Source: DTU013 sp964490975 (lineage in GTDB: Bacteria > Bacillota > Clostridia > Acetivibrionales > DTU013). From it: 64,000 nt of DNA. A model generated the notes under the pieces. That model worked only from the letters and a program-made list of their open reading frames with translations. It did not search any database and was not told the origin of the DNA. Positions 24,657 to 33,998 of this stretch are shown one piece after another (position 1 is the stretch's first letter; every line of letters begins with the position of its first letter). A program made the translations under genes and the position numbers. The stretch covers positions 1 through 64,000 of the forward strand of contig CAZBEQ010000015.1 in the NCBI GenBank assembly GCA_964490975.1, read 5' to 3'.

Positions 24657-25706
24657 ATGTCGAACCACATTATTGAATTGGTTGATCTGGTAAAGAAATA
24701 TGATGGTACAGAAGCGCTGAAGGGCATCAACCTGTACATAAGGCAAAATGAGTTCATAACTCTGCTCGGTCCCAGCGGTTGCGGCAAAACTACCACCTTG
24801 AGGCTTATTGGAGGATTTGAAAAGCCAACCTCGGGTAAGGTTTTATTTGAGGGTGCCGACGTTACTGATGTTCCCCCATATAAACGCAAGGTCAATACGG
24901 TTTTTCAGAAATATGCGCTTTTCCCGCATATGAATGTTTATGATAACATAGCCTTTGGACTGCAGATCAAAAAAACCGAAAAAAATATCATCCGTGAAAA
25001 GGTTGCCAAAATGCTGGCAATGGTGAATTTAGAAGGTTTTGAAAAAAGATCTGTAGATTCACTGAGTGGCGGTCAACAGCAAAGAATTGCAATCGCCCGC
25101 GCGCTTGTCAATGAACCTGAAGTCCTTTTGTTGGACGAGCCCCTTGGCGCGTTGGACCTGAAGCTGCGAAAGGAAATGCAGCTGGAGCTGAAAAAGATGC
25201 AGCAACAGCTTGGTATTACCTTCATATATGTTACACACGACCAGGAAGAAGCATTGACGATGTCCGACACCATAGTTGTTATGTCCAAGGGCACGATCCA
25301 GCAGATCGGAACTCCACAGGATATATACAATGAGCCGAGAAACGCCTTTGTTGCTGATTTCATTGGCGAGAGCAACATAATCGAAGGGGTAATGCTCCAC
25401 GACTTCCGCGTGAGCTTTGCTGCCCATGAATTTGATTGTGCCGATAAGGGCTTCTCTGCAAATGAGAGTGTCGATGTTGTAGTCAGGCCCGAAGATATCA
25501 AGCTGATCCAGGGAGACGAAAGCCTTCTACAGGGGACAGTAAGATCAGTCACCTTCAAGGGTGTCCACTATGAAATGCAGGTAGAAGACAGTAACGGCTT
25601 CAGCTGGATCATTCACAGCACTGCACTGGAGCCTGTAGGCGCCAAAGTAGGGCTGAGCATACAGCCATTTGATATTCAAATAATGAAAAAGGTGTCTGCG
25701 ACATGA
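24657..25706 (+). CDS. potA: spermidine/putrescine ABC transporter ATP-binding protein
   Basis: ATPase of the PotABCD polyamine importer. 349 residues: Walker A GPSGCGKTT (about 38-46), signature LSGGQQQR, Walker B VLLLDEPLGALD, H-loop VTHDQEEA, and a C-terminal TOBE regulatory domain (about 270-345). ATG 24657 is chosen for AAGGAG nine bases upstream; a longer TTG frame from 24639 includes the ribosome site. The last four bases overlap the start of potB. Confidence 0.95.
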   Translation: MSNHIIELVDLVKKYDGTEALKGINLYIRQNEFITLLGPSGCGKTTTLRLIGGFEKPTSGKVLFEGADVTDVPPYKRKVNTVFQKYALFPHMNVYDNIAFGLQIKKTEKNIIREKVAKMLAMVNLEGFEKRSVDSLSGGQQQRIAIARALVNEPEVLLLDEPLGALDLKLRKEMQLELKKMQQQLGITFIYVTHDQEEALTMSDTIVVMSKGTIQQIGTPQDIYNEPRNAFVADFIGESNIIEGVMLHDFRVSFAAHEFDCADKGFSANESVDVVVRPEDIKLIQGDESLLQGTVRSVTFKGVHYEMQVEDSNGFSWIIHSTALEPVGAKVGLSIQPFDIQIMKKVSAT

Positions 25707-26527
25707 AAAAAGGATGGGTCTCATATCCATACATAGTTTGGATGATAATATTTATAATAGTGCCGCTCGTTCTTGTACTTTATTATAGTCTGACTGTCAC
25801 AAAGGATGGCTCGGTTGTGTTTTCGCTGAGCAACTTTGCCAAAGTGCTGCAGCCCATATATTTAAAGGTCTTATTGCGCTCAGTGCTCCTGGCTGTCGCA
25901 AGCACGGTCATATGCCTTTTATTAGGATATCCTGTTGCCATGATTTTGTCAGGCAGGGATCTCAGCAAGAAAGGTACATTGGTCATGCTTTTCATAATTC
26001 CCATGTGGATGAATTTCTTACTCAGGACTTATGCCTGGATGACACTTCTTGATCGTAAGGGTATCATAAATTCGCTCCTTGGCTCAATAGGACTGCCTCA
26101 GGTCAACATTCTCTATACGGATTGGGCTGTTATCCTTGGTATGGTCTACAATTTCCTGCCGTTCATGGTCCTTCCGATATTTTCGGTACTCAGCAAAATC
26201 GACAGAAGCCTGATCGAAGCTGCTGAAGACCTTGGATCGGACTCCTTCACAGTTTTCACAAGGGTCACCTTCCCTCTCAGCTTGCCTGGAGTAGTGTCCG
26301 GTATAACAATGGTATTCATGCCGGCAGTCACAACCTTCATTATTTCAAAGCTCCTTGGCGGAAGCCAGTATACACTGATCGGAAATCTGATCGAGGATCA
26401 GTTCATGAGGGTATATGACTGGAACTTCGGTTCGGCCGTGTCGATCATAATGATGCTGCTGATACTTGCAAGTATGGCACTTATGTCGCGATACGACAAG
26501 GAAGATGCGGGAGGTGGATTGCTTTGA
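25703..26527 (+). CDS. potB: spermidine/putrescine ABC transporter permease PotB
   Basis: 274 residues and six TM helices; the coupling loop IEAAEDLGSDSFTVFTRVTF (about 171-190) contacts PotA. The ATG overlaps the potA stop, giving ATGA. The 3' end overlaps potC by four bases. Membership of the family is clear from the context and the EAAEDLGS loop. Confidence 0.94.
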   Translation: MKKGWVSYPYIVWMIIFIIVPLVLVLYYSLTVTKDGSVVFSLSNFAKVLQPIYLKVLLRSVLLAVASTVICLLLGYPVAMILSGRDLSKKGTLVMLFIIPMWMNFLLRTYAWMTLLDRKGIINSLLGSIGLPQVNILYTDWAVILGMVYNFLPFMVLPIFSVLSKIDRSLIEAAEDLGSDSFTVFTRVTFPLSLPGVVSGITMVFMPAVTTFIISKLLGGSQYTLIGNLIEDQFMRVYDWNFGSAVSIIMMLLILASMALMSRYDKEDAGGGLL

Positions 26528-27324
26528 AAAAAACGCTTAAAAAGCTTTATCTGTTCATAATTTTTATATTCCTGTATGCTCCGGTAGTTACACTTATAGT
26601 ATTTTCTTTTAACAGTTCTAAATCCAGAGCCAGTTGGGGAGGCTTTACATTCAAATGGTACGGTGATCTTTTCCGTGACAAGCAGATTATGTCGTCATTG
26701 TACTATACCGTTGCTGTAGCATTGCTGGCATCTTTGATTGCTACCATTGCAGGCACAGCCGCAGCAGTTGGCATCCACAATATGAATAAACCACTTAGGA
26801 AGCTAATAATGAATGTTACATACCTGCCGGTCCTGAACCCTGATATCGTGACTGGTATATCTCTGATGATACTTTTTATATTCCTGAAGCTGAACCTTGG
26901 CTTTGTAACGCTGCTGCTGGCACATATAACCTTTAATATACCCTATGTGATACTGTCTGTACTGCCAAAGCTAAAACAGCTCAACAAGCATATGTATGAA
27001 GCAGCGCTCGATCTTGGAGCCGAGCCGATAAATGCCTTTTTCAAGGTCATACTGCCTGAGATCATGCCTGGTATCATTACGGGCTTCCTGCTGGCGTTCA
27101 CATTATCACTGGATGATTTCATAATCAGCTTTTTCACGACTGGTTCCGGAGTCTCAACACTTTCGATCACAGTATACTCCATGGCAAGGCGAGGCATCAA
27201 TCCGAAGATAAATGCTTTGTCAACGCTGATGTTTATCGCAGTTCTTGGGCTTTTACTCATTATAAATAAAAGGTCATCAGCGAACAATAAGAACGAAACC
27301 GCGGCGCTTAGCAACCTTATATGA
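26524..27324 (+). CDS. potC: spermidine/putrescine ABC transporter permease PotC
   Basis: 266 residues and six TM helices. The motif YEAALDLGAEPINAFFKVILPEI is the ATPase contact, and LSLDDFIISFFTTG (about 196-209) is a family hallmark. The start codon is TTG at 26524, inside the potB end (TTGA overlap), with GGGAGGTGG seven bases upstream. Translational coupling to potB is likely. Confidence 0.94.
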   Translation: MKKTLKKLYLFIIFIFLYAPVVTLIVFSFNSSKSRASWGGFTFKWYGDLFRDKQIMSSLYYTVAVALLASLIATIAGTAAAVGIHNMNKPLRKLIMNVTYLPVLNPDIVTGISLMILFIFLKLNLGFVTLLLAHITFNIPYVILSVLPKLKQLNKHMYEAALDLGAEPINAFFKVILPEIMPGIITGFLLAFTLSLDDFIISFFTTGSGVSTLSITVYSMARRGINPKINALSTLMFIAVLGLLLIINKRSSANNKNETAALSNLI

Positions 27325-27413
27325 AAACAATGCAGAAGGTGGCTCTGTCATCGGCCTCACCTTATGGACTGCTTGTATATATACTAAAATATTATTAAGG
27401 AGTAATGTAAGAA

Positions 27414-28487
27414 ATGAAAATGAAAACACAAAGGATTTTTTCAATAATAGCAGCTATTGCACTGCTGGTCGTAACGTTTACCGCCTGCGGAGCTGCTGAA
27501 GACGGAAGTAAGAACGATATAGTGACCATCAATGTTTTCAATTGGGGCGATTATATCGCTGAATCAACGATCAAGGATTTTGAAACAAAGTATCCAAATA
27601 TAAAGGTTAATTATGAGGGCTTTACAACAAATGAAGATATGTACGTTAAGATCAAAACAGGCGGATCGGCATATGATGTGGCTATTCCGTCCGACTACAT
27701 GATCAAAAGGATGCTTAATGAAGGTCTGGTCAACAAAATCAATATGAACAACATTACAAATTATAAATACATTGATGAACGCTTTAAAAACCTCAGCTTC
27801 GATCCGGGAAATGAATACTCGGTTCCGTATATGTGGGGAACTGTAGGAATATTATACAACAAGACAATGGTAACTGGCCCTATCGACAGCTGGGAGGTGC
27901 TCTGGGATGAGAAATACAGCAAACAGATCATTATGCCTGACAGCGAAAGAGACAGCCTTGGCGTTACTTTGAAAATGCTCGGCTACTCTATGAATACCAC
28001 AAATGTTGCGGAGCTGGAGGCTGCAAAAGAGAAGCTGCTTGAGCAAAAACCGCTTGTACTGGCCTACGTAGTGGATGAAGTAAAGGACATGATGATAGGT
28101 GAGAGTGCCGCCATGGCAGTTGTATGGTCCGGAGACGCGTATTTCTGCATGTCCGAGAATGAGAACCTTGATTACATTATACCAAAGGAAGGAAGCAACT
28201 ACTGGTTCGATTCAATGGTCATACCCTATACAAGCAAGCACCAGAAGGAAGCCGAGCTGTTCATAAATTTCATGTGTGATCCGGAAGTCGCATTTAACAA
28301 TGCAGATTACATAGGTTATGCTACTCCTCACACTGAGGTTGTGAAAATGCTCGATCCGAAACTGGTATCTGACAGGAATGCATATCCTCCTAAGGAGGAC
28401 CTGGTGAATAGCGAGATATTCGAATATCCAGGTGATGATATAAACAAAGAGTACAACCGTATCTGGACTGAAGTAAAGGCTGACTGA
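27414..28487 (+). CDS. potD: spermidine/putrescine-binding lipoprotein PotD
   Basis: Substrate-binding component of the polyamine importer, anchored outside the membrane. 357 residues: signal peptide with lipobox-like VTFTAC (C25), then a family 1 extracellular binding fold with NVFNWGDYI (about 39-47), DVAIPSDYMIKRM, SVPYMWGTVGILYN and AAMAVVWSGDAYF. These match the PotD/PotF group that binds linear polyamines. It ends the operon, 89 bp after potC, with AAGGAG eleven bases before its ATG. Confidence 0.94.
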   Translation: MKMKTQRIFSIIAAIALLVVTFTACGAAEDGSKNDIVTINVFNWGDYIAESTIKDFETKYPNIKVNYEGFTTNEDMYVKIKTGGSAYDVAIPSDYMIKRMLNEGLVNKINMNNITNYKYIDERFKNLSFDPGNEYSVPYMWGTVGILYNKTMVTGPIDSWEVLWDEKYSKQIIMPDSERDSLGVTLKMLGYSMNTTNVAELEAAKEKLLEQKPLVLAYVVDEVKDMMIGESAAMAVVWSGDAYFCMSENENLDYIIPKEGSNYWFDSMVIPYTSKHQKEAELFINFMCDPEVAFNNADYIGYATPHTEVVKMLDPKLVSDRNAYPPKEDLVNSEIFEYPGDDINKEYNRIWTEVKAD

Positions 28488-28525
28488 TGATCTTTTGTCG
28501 GTTAAGTATTGATCAGGAGTAGTAT

Positions 28526-29731
28526 ATGTCAAAAAAAAGATATAAGGCGGGCAAACTATTTAATAAATTCCTTAAGCTTATCTTGGGCACTTACATGAAA
28601 ACGTTGTTTTCAATAGGCATTGAGAACCGTCAGCTTAAGGACGCAAAACCGCCTTATATCATTCTTGCTAACCATACAAATTTCTGGGACCCATTTTTGT
28701 TATCTCTGTGTATACCCGATCCAATCTATTTTGTCACATCAGACGCATACTTTAGAAATCCTGTCCTGAAACAGCTTCTAAAGCTTGTAGGAGCTATTCC
28801 CAAAAGGAAACAGGCTTCAGATCCTTCAACGATCCGCGGTATTTTAGAAGTTGTCAAAAGCAAAGGAATTATCGGAATATTCCCGGAGGGGAAAAGAAAC
28901 TGGGACGGCAGAACACTGCAGCTACGCCGCGCTACTGCCAAGCTGATAAAATCACTGGATATTCCTGTGTATTCCGTACTGCTTAAAGGTGCGTATCTGG
29001 CAATGCCAAGGTGGGCAGCTTTCTCAAGAAGGGGCAGGCTGTCAATGGAACTTGTAAAGGTTCTTGATAAGGAAGAAATCAAAAACCTGTCACCAGACGG
29101 GATATATGAAAGGATATCAAACAGCCTTGATTATGACGAATACAGCAGTCAGCGGCGCTTGATGCATACATATACCGGCAGGAACAAGGCTGAGCACATT
29201 GAGCTGTTCCTGTTTACCTGTGCTCATTGCAAAGGCATCGATACGCTGGTATCCTCAAAAGATAGCTTTGAATGCAGGAACTGTGGCCTAAAAATGCATT
29301 ATAACGATCGTGGATTTTTAGAAGCCGATAAAGGAGCTCAATTGCCGTTTGACAGCCCCAGGGACTGGAATCTATGGCAATTGGACAATCTGGACACTAT
29401 AATAGCTGATAATGCTAATAATTTGTCAGATAGCCCTATCACAAGTGACGATAATATCATACTAAAAACAGGTGGCAAAACAGGAAAACTGATTGGCAGC
29501 AACACCGGAGGCAGGCTTTCAGTATACTGTGACCGGCTCGAGTATTTAACATTCGGAAAGGATCAGCTGTTTTTTCCCATCAGCAAGATTTCCGGTATGA
29601 ACATACAGTTCAACAATCAGTTGGAGTTTATCCATGATACGGTCCTTTACCGTTTTAGCTCGAAGAGCGGAATTTTCTCCGCTTATAAATATGTGATGAT
29701 CGTCGAAAAACTAAGACTCAGGGCAGAATAA
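28526..29731 (+). CDS. PlsC-type lysophospholipid acyltransferase with C-terminal zinc ribbon
   Basis: 401 residues. The N-terminal acyltransferase domain (about 15-205) has the catalytic motif NHTNFWD (H50, D55) and substrate motif FPEGKR (119-124), as in 1-acylglycerol-3-phosphate acyltransferases. An added zinc ribbon follows (CAHC at C232/C235 and CRNC at C250/C253) and then about 140 residues of mixed structure with a beta-rich end. The added half is not part of the standard enzyme (usually about 200-250 residues); it could bind membranes, RNA or another protein. AGGAG precedes the ATG. It follows potD after 38 bp without a visible terminator and is followed closely by the symporter gene. 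Confidence 0.85.
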   Translation: MSKKRYKAGKLFNKFLKLILGTYMKTLFSIGIENRQLKDAKPPYIILANHTNFWDPFLLSLCIPDPIYFVTSDAYFRNPVLKQLLKLVGAIPKRKQASDPSTIRGILEVVKSKGIIGIFPEGKRNWDGRTLQLRRATAKLIKSLDIPVYSVLLKGAYLAMPRWAAFSRRGRLSMELVKVLDKEEIKNLSPDGIYERISNSLDYDEYSSQRRLMHTYTGRNKAEHIELFLFTCAHCKGIDTLVSSKDSFECRNCGLKMHYNDRGFLEADKGAQLPFDSPRDWNLWQLDNLDTIIADNANNLSDSPITSDDNIILKTGGKTGKLIGSNTGGRLSVYCDRLEYLTFGKDQLFFPISKISGMNIQFNNQLEFIHDTVLYRFSSKSGIFSAYKYVMIVEKLRLRAE

Positions 29732-29750
29732 GCACCACAGGAGGTTTCTT

Positions 29751-31109
29751 ATGAGTGAGAGTTGGTCTTTTATCTGGGACATATTAGTCATCTCTTTATT
29801 TCTGGGGATTGCTACCTACATCAAAAGGAGCTTCAGATTTTTTGAAAGGTTCTTCATACCCAATCCTATCATTGCAGGGTTTATAGGTCTGCTGCTCGGT
29901 CCTAACGTACTTGGGCTGATAAAATTCAACACTGATAATATGGGTACACTTATATATCATTTGATGTCTGTCGGCTTTATATCACTGGCATTGAAGGACA
30001 GGAACACAACAAAGAGCAAGGATATAATCAATACCGGTATTTTCATCGTTAGTGGATATGTACTGCAGGGTATCGTAGGTTTTGGCCTGTCGCTGCTGAT
30101 GGCATACACCTTTTTCCCGGATCTGTTTCCTGTTTTTGGTATGCTGCTCCCCCTTGGCTATGGTCAGGGCGCCGGTCAGGCATATTCAATGGGAAAGCAA
30201 TGGGAGGCTCTCGGGTTCTCAAACGGTGGCAACATAGGCCTCTCGATAGCCGCAATGGGGCTGCTGTGGGCATGCATCGGCGGCATACCGCTTATGAACT
30301 ATCTTATCAGAGTCATGAAAATAAGGCCCTCCTACAGCGTACCAAAAGGCACAGCCGAAATACCTCATGAAGAAATACACAAGGAGGATGTGGGCGCGGC
30401 ATCATCAGTTGATGGCTTCACCATCCAGATCTTCAGCATTGGCATAATATATCTTGCAACTTACCTCGCGCTGCGGGGAATGTCGGCTTTACTGAGCAAT
30501 TTCGGGACCTTCGGCAGCACACTGTCAACCATGCTGTGGGGCTTCAGCTTTATCATTGCTGCTCTGTTTGCAATACTATTCCGCTTTATATACGATTTTT
30601 TGAGGAAAAAGAAAATAGTTGTGCGTGAGTATACGAGCAATTTCCTCCTTGAGCGCATACAAGGAGGAGCATTTGATTACATGATCACAGCATCCATTGC
30701 TGCCATATCTATCTCAATATTGAAGCAGTACCTTATACCGACACTTGTTATAGGAATCATCGGAGGTATTGTTACAATTGTCTATATCATATTTGTGTGC
30801 AAAAGGATATATAAAACAGATGTACTGGAAAATATGCTTGCCCTGTACGGCAATCTGACCGGTGTCGTTTCCACAGGACTTGCATTGGTCAAGGAGATCG
30901 ACCCCAATCTGCAATCCTCAGCTGGCAAGAACCTGGTGCTTGGGAGCGGCGCAGGATTGTTTGTCGGATTTCCTCTGATGCTCCTTCTAAATGTTCCAGT
31001 AGTAGGCTTCGTTACAAATAGACCTGTTCTTTATCTCTGGACCATGCTTGGGCTAACTGCATATTTTATCTTACTGTCTGTGGCGCTTTATATTAGAAGA
31101 GTAAGATAA
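29751..31109 (+). CDS. GltS-type sodium/glutamate symporter family protein
   Basis: 452 residues with about eleven TM helices and an inverted-repeat layout typical of GltS. The N-terminal half has PNPIIAGFIGLLLGP and the glycine-rich LLPLGYGQGAGQAYSMG loop; the C-terminal half repeats the pattern in LALYGNLTGVVSTGLALVKE and GLFVGFPLML. A long cytoplasmic loop (about 198-222) is charged. Substrate specificity (glutamate or another carboxylate) cannot be told. AGGAGG lies before the ATG, 19 bp after the acyltransferase gene, so the pair is probably co-transcribed. Confidence 0.85.
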   Translation: MSESWSFIWDILVISLFLGIATYIKRSFRFFERFFIPNPIIAGFIGLLLGPNVLGLIKFNTDNMGTLIYHLMSVGFISLALKDRNTTKSKDIINTGIFIVSGYVLQGIVGFGLSLLMAYTFFPDLFPVFGMLLPLGYGQGAGQAYSMGKQWEALGFSNGGNIGLSIAAMGLLWACIGGIPLMNYLIRVMKIRPSYSVPKGTAEIPHEEIHKEDVGAASSVDGFTIQIFSIGIIYLATYLALRGMSALLSNFGTFGSTLSTMLWGFSFIIAALFAILFRFIYDFLRKKKIVVREYTSNFLLERIQGGAFDYMITASIAAISISILKQYLIPTLVIGIIGGIVTIVYIIFVCKRIYKTDVLENMLALYGNLTGVVSTGLALVKEIDPNLQSSAGKNLVLGSGAGLFVGFPLMLLLNVPVVGFVTNRPVLYLWTMLGLTAYFILLSVALYIRRVR

Positions 31110-31261
31110 CGTATTCTTTATGCACCAAACACTGCCATTTCGGGTATAGCTACGGTATTGAGCGAAATTATGCACTTCTCTTTTTGAGCCTGAAGAAGTA
31201 TAATAGAACTAGAATATTATAAAGCATATAAGGCTGTAAAGTCTGATATGATGGTGATAAT

Positions 31262-31888
31262 ATGAAAATAGAAAAAATAAGTGAAAATATAATAAAAGTA
31301 ACCATATCATATAACGACCTCGAAGAGAGACATGTCGATTTGAATGCCCTGAATTACAATACACCTGCGGCGCAGGAGTTCTTGTGGGATCTGATGGAAC
31401 AGGCAGAGGAACAGTTCGGCTTCAATCTTACAGATTCACAGCTTATTATAGAACCGATTCCCGACTCCAGTGACGGATTCGTTATAAATATCACCCGGTT
31501 GGATGAAGACGGAGAATTTGAATCGATTCATAAGTACATTAAAAACAAGATGAAGAAGAGCGATCTTCGTGTCAAAAAGAAGAGTCGCAAAGTATCCTCT
31601 CCCCTTTTGGTGTACTCCTTCAAAACATTGAATGACATATGTGAGCTTGCAAACAAGCTTGATATGCATTATAGCGGAGAAAGCACGCTATATAGGTGCA
31701 GAGAAACATATTATCTCTCACTTACAAGAAGCGGCCTGCTCTCTGCCGACATGAAAATGTTCGAGTTGATGCTTGCGGAATATGGCACTAAAATAGCCAA
31801 CACCAGTTTTATTGAGGGCTACATGAACGAATACGGAGATAAAATAATCGAGTACAACGCTCTTGAGGTACTGCGTAAATTCTATTGA
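31262..31888 (+). CDS. mecA: MecA-family adaptor protein for Clp proteolysis
   Basis: 208 residues. The N-terminal domain (about 1-85: MKIEKISENIIKVTISYNDL, EEQFGF) recognises substrates and the C-terminal domain (about 115-205: LLVYSFKTLNDICELANKL, YYLSLTRSG) binds ClpC, with an acidic/basic linker between. In Bacillus it targets ComK and other proteins to ClpCP; targets here are unknown. GGTGATA precedes the ATG. It is monocistronic, with its own terminator. Confidence 0.88.
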   Translation: MKIEKISENIIKVTISYNDLEERHVDLNALNYNTPAAQEFLWDLMEQAEEQFGFNLTDSQLIIEPIPDSSDGFVINITRLDEDGEFESIHKYIKNKMKKSDLRVKKKSRKVSSPLLVYSFKTLNDICELANKLDMHYSGESTLYRCRETYYLSLTRSGLLSADMKMFELMLAEYGTKIANTSFIEGYMNEYGDKIIEYNALEVLRKFY

Positions 31889-31897
31889 TAACACAAG

Positions 31898-31931
31898 TCG
31901 GGAGATGCTACCAAACATCCCCCGATTTTTT
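31898..31931 (+). terminator. rho-independent terminator of mecA
   Basis: TCGGGAGATG pairs with CATCCCCCGA (one mismatch), followed by a T-run, 10 nt after the stop. Confidence 0.85.
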
Positions 31932-31968
31932 ATTGTTGTGTTTAGAAAGTCCCGCGTTAAGCGCTGAG

Positions 31969-32100
31969 ATCTGTAAAGCTTTCAGCGGTAAGTAATTAAA
32001 CTCCTTTTGCCATAACCTGGTTGCGGCCTGCCGACTGCAACTAAGATCCAAATATATGTAGTACCTCCTATGCCTGAATTATTATAGCGGTCGAGTCCTC
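31969..32100 (-). repeat. dispersed decayed repeat, copy C (partial, inverted)
   Basis: The reverse complement aligns with the last 130 bp of copies A (9654-9928) and B (53217-53497): GCTTTCAGCG, ACCTGGTTG, GGCCTGC, AACTAAGATCCAAATATATG and GTACCTCCTATGCCTGAAT. The match fades near 32100. In one frame copies B and C both read RPQPGY then KR, which hints at a former protein. Confidence 0.75.
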
Positions 32101-32118
32101 TCTGCGAATCTCAAATTG

Positions 32119-32506
32119 CTATCGTTTTTTTACAAATACAAATTCTCCAAACGATCGGCTAATAATAGATGACGATAACCCGTTCACGGGTGGCAAGAAA
32201 TAATTCCCTATTACGGGTGCTGGCAGCAGGCTTATCACACGTGAAACATTCTGTATATTATTATTCTCGTTTACTTTACCAGTCATCACAGAGGTGTTCT
32301 TCAAAGAAATACTAAGTGAAGATCTATAGATGTCTGTAAGGTTGAACCTGAGAAACAGAATTCCCGTAATATCCGGCTTCGCACGTAAAGATATCACCAT
32401 CTGCGCGTATTGTTTTATCCATCCCTGACTGATTTGTGACAGTGAGTACGCTAGCTGAAATTTTGTCAAAAGCTTCTGGATATGCTTTTAGTCTACTCCA
32501 TTTCAT
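32119..32506 (-). pseudogene. probable gene remnant, identity unknown
   Basis: Two overlapping minus-strand frames (one ending at 32119 in GEFVFVKKR, one starting at 32506 with MKWSRLKAYPEAF) give protein-like but incompatible sequence, as after a frameshift. Neither has a ribosome site. Segments such as ITGILFLRFNLTDIYRSSLS recall beta-rich extracellular modules, without a firm match. It lies between repeat copy C and the VanW-like gene. Confidence 0.3.
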
Positions 32507-32569
32507 ACAGAGGGCACCGCATCCCTGTTAATCCTCAAGCAGTGCGCCAGTCTCAGGGATTCCTGAGCT

Positions 32570-33895
32570 TCACTTGTTATCGTTTTCAAGCACTTCAGTA
32601 CCCGGTGCGATTTGTATAATAGATGTTTCGGCTTTATATGTATCCGTACTTATCAATTCATCATTCCTATATACCTTTATGGATACACCTTTTTTACCTG
32701 AACTCAGGACAATCATCTCGTCCGGCTTTAAATAATCTTTTTCAACATAATAGACAGGAGGCTTTATTTCCTGTACCGTTTCAGTACGAAGCACACATTT
32801 TTCCATCTTATCATTCCTGCTTCCACAAATGGCAACAGTAACGACGCTACCATTTCTTACAGCAAATACTGCCAGCTTATTGCTGAAAGGATTTTTGAAC
32901 TTGATATCACCCGCATTACCTGATATCCATGCGTCCAATCCAGGTTCTATATAGTCAACAGCTGTTTCGTGAGGCAGCCTGGTTATGGAATCCTTTGGCA
33001 CCCCGGCCGTGAGAAGGGCTGCGTACAAGGTTGACGCCACCTGGTCATAACCAATAACTTTATACTCTGATCCATCATTAAGACCAAGACATTCAACATA
33101 AGAAAATCCATCTTTACCGTCTTTGTCACCGGACGGAGCGAGGATAGTTCCATTTATACTATCAACAGCATACTGTATACTCTTGGTCAGACTGCGATCC
33201 TTTATACTGATTGAATACTCGCCAAATACCAGCTGTATTTCATCAAAATCCTTCATAGTAACATTAGCATCAATGATATTCAAAGCATCTCCATCTTTCA
33301 GGTTAACTATCCCAAAGGGATCTGACGGCAGCTCATTTTCAAGAAGGCTGACTGTATTGTTGACATCCAGCTGGATCCCGGGATAATCTGCCTCCCTTTT
33401 AATAATTCCATCCATGTAATAAATTTTTGCATCAGTTGGTAAAGTATTTATTTTTTCAGATAACTCAAGCAGTTCCATCCTTAGCTTGCTTTCGTTGAAT
33501 TTAACGGATGGCCTGAGATTAGTACCATAATGGCCGAAATATGTATTTATAAGTCGGGGTATGTCTCCAACGTCATTAACTGTCCTAACAGGGCTTAAGG
33601 TAGATTCACCATCCACATATGCCTCTATGTCGTTATAGGATATTTCATAAATATCCGTACCACCTGTGCTTAGCTTCAGCGTATTTTCGCCGAATCTGGC
33701 TCCATATTCGGCCTTTATCGTTTCTGCGGCTTCAGTATAGCTTTGACCGCCGATATATACATCACCCGCATACACATTTGCCGGCACTTCCTTATTAGAC
33801 GCGTTTAATAGTGCAGCAATACCTGCAGTCATTGCTATAAGGCTTTGGACGACTATAATCAAAAAAATCAGCAGTGTCTTACGAGTTTTACCCAC
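32570..33895 (-). CDS. membrane-anchored VanW/YoaR-like wall-associated protein
   Basis: 441 residues. One N-terminal TM (about 8-30) serves as anchor and the rest is outside. About 35-135 and 145-245 resemble the paired YoaR-like peptidoglycan-binding domains (NVYAGDVYIGGQSYTEAAETI and later DAKIYYMDGIIKREADYPGIQLDV). A degenerate VanW-like part (about 250-365: ECLGLNDGSEYKVIGYDQVASTLYAALLTAGV) lacks the typical FSFN motif. The C-terminal 70 residues are beta-rich, like a G5 domain. The start is GTG 33895 with GGAG ten bases before. A hairpin separates it from the preceding gene. Role: probably cell-wall binding; not certain. Confidence 0.65.
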   Translation of the reverse strand: MGKTRKTLLIFLIIVVQSLIAMTAGIAALLNASNKEVPANVYAGDVYIGGQSYTEAAETIKAEYGARFGENTLKLSTGGTDIYEISYNDIEAYVDGESTLSPVRTVNDVGDIPRLINTYFGHYGTNLRPSVKFNESKLRMELLELSEKINTLPTDAKIYYMDGIIKREADYPGIQLDVNNTVSLLENELPSDPFGIVNLKDGDALNIIDANVTMKDFDEIQLVFGEYSISIKDRSLTKSIQYAVDSINGTILAPSGDKDGKDGFSYVECLGLNDGSEYKVIGYDQVASTLYAALLTAGVPKDSITRLPHETAVDYIEPGLDAWISGNAGDIKFKNPFSNKLAVFAVRNGSVVTVAICGSRNDKMEKCVLRTETVQEIKPPVYYVEKDYLKPDEMIVLSSGKKGVSIKVYRNDELISTDTYKAETSIIQIAPGTEVLENDNK

Positions 33896-33953
33896 TTAAA
33901 ACAACTCCGTTTATTTTTCATTTGTCTCACTTGTTTACAAGAAATATTAACAA

Positions 33954-33988
33954 AAGAGTATAAAGCACTTAGTACTTTATACTCTTTA
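33954..33988 (-). terminator. terminator hairpin after the PRC-barrel gene
   Basis: Perfect 13-bp arms AAAGAGTATAAAG and CTTTATACTCTTT with a nine-base loop, 10 nt after the stop on the minus strand; the T-run is short. Confidence 0.7.
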
Positions 33989-33998
33989 TACAAGGGCC

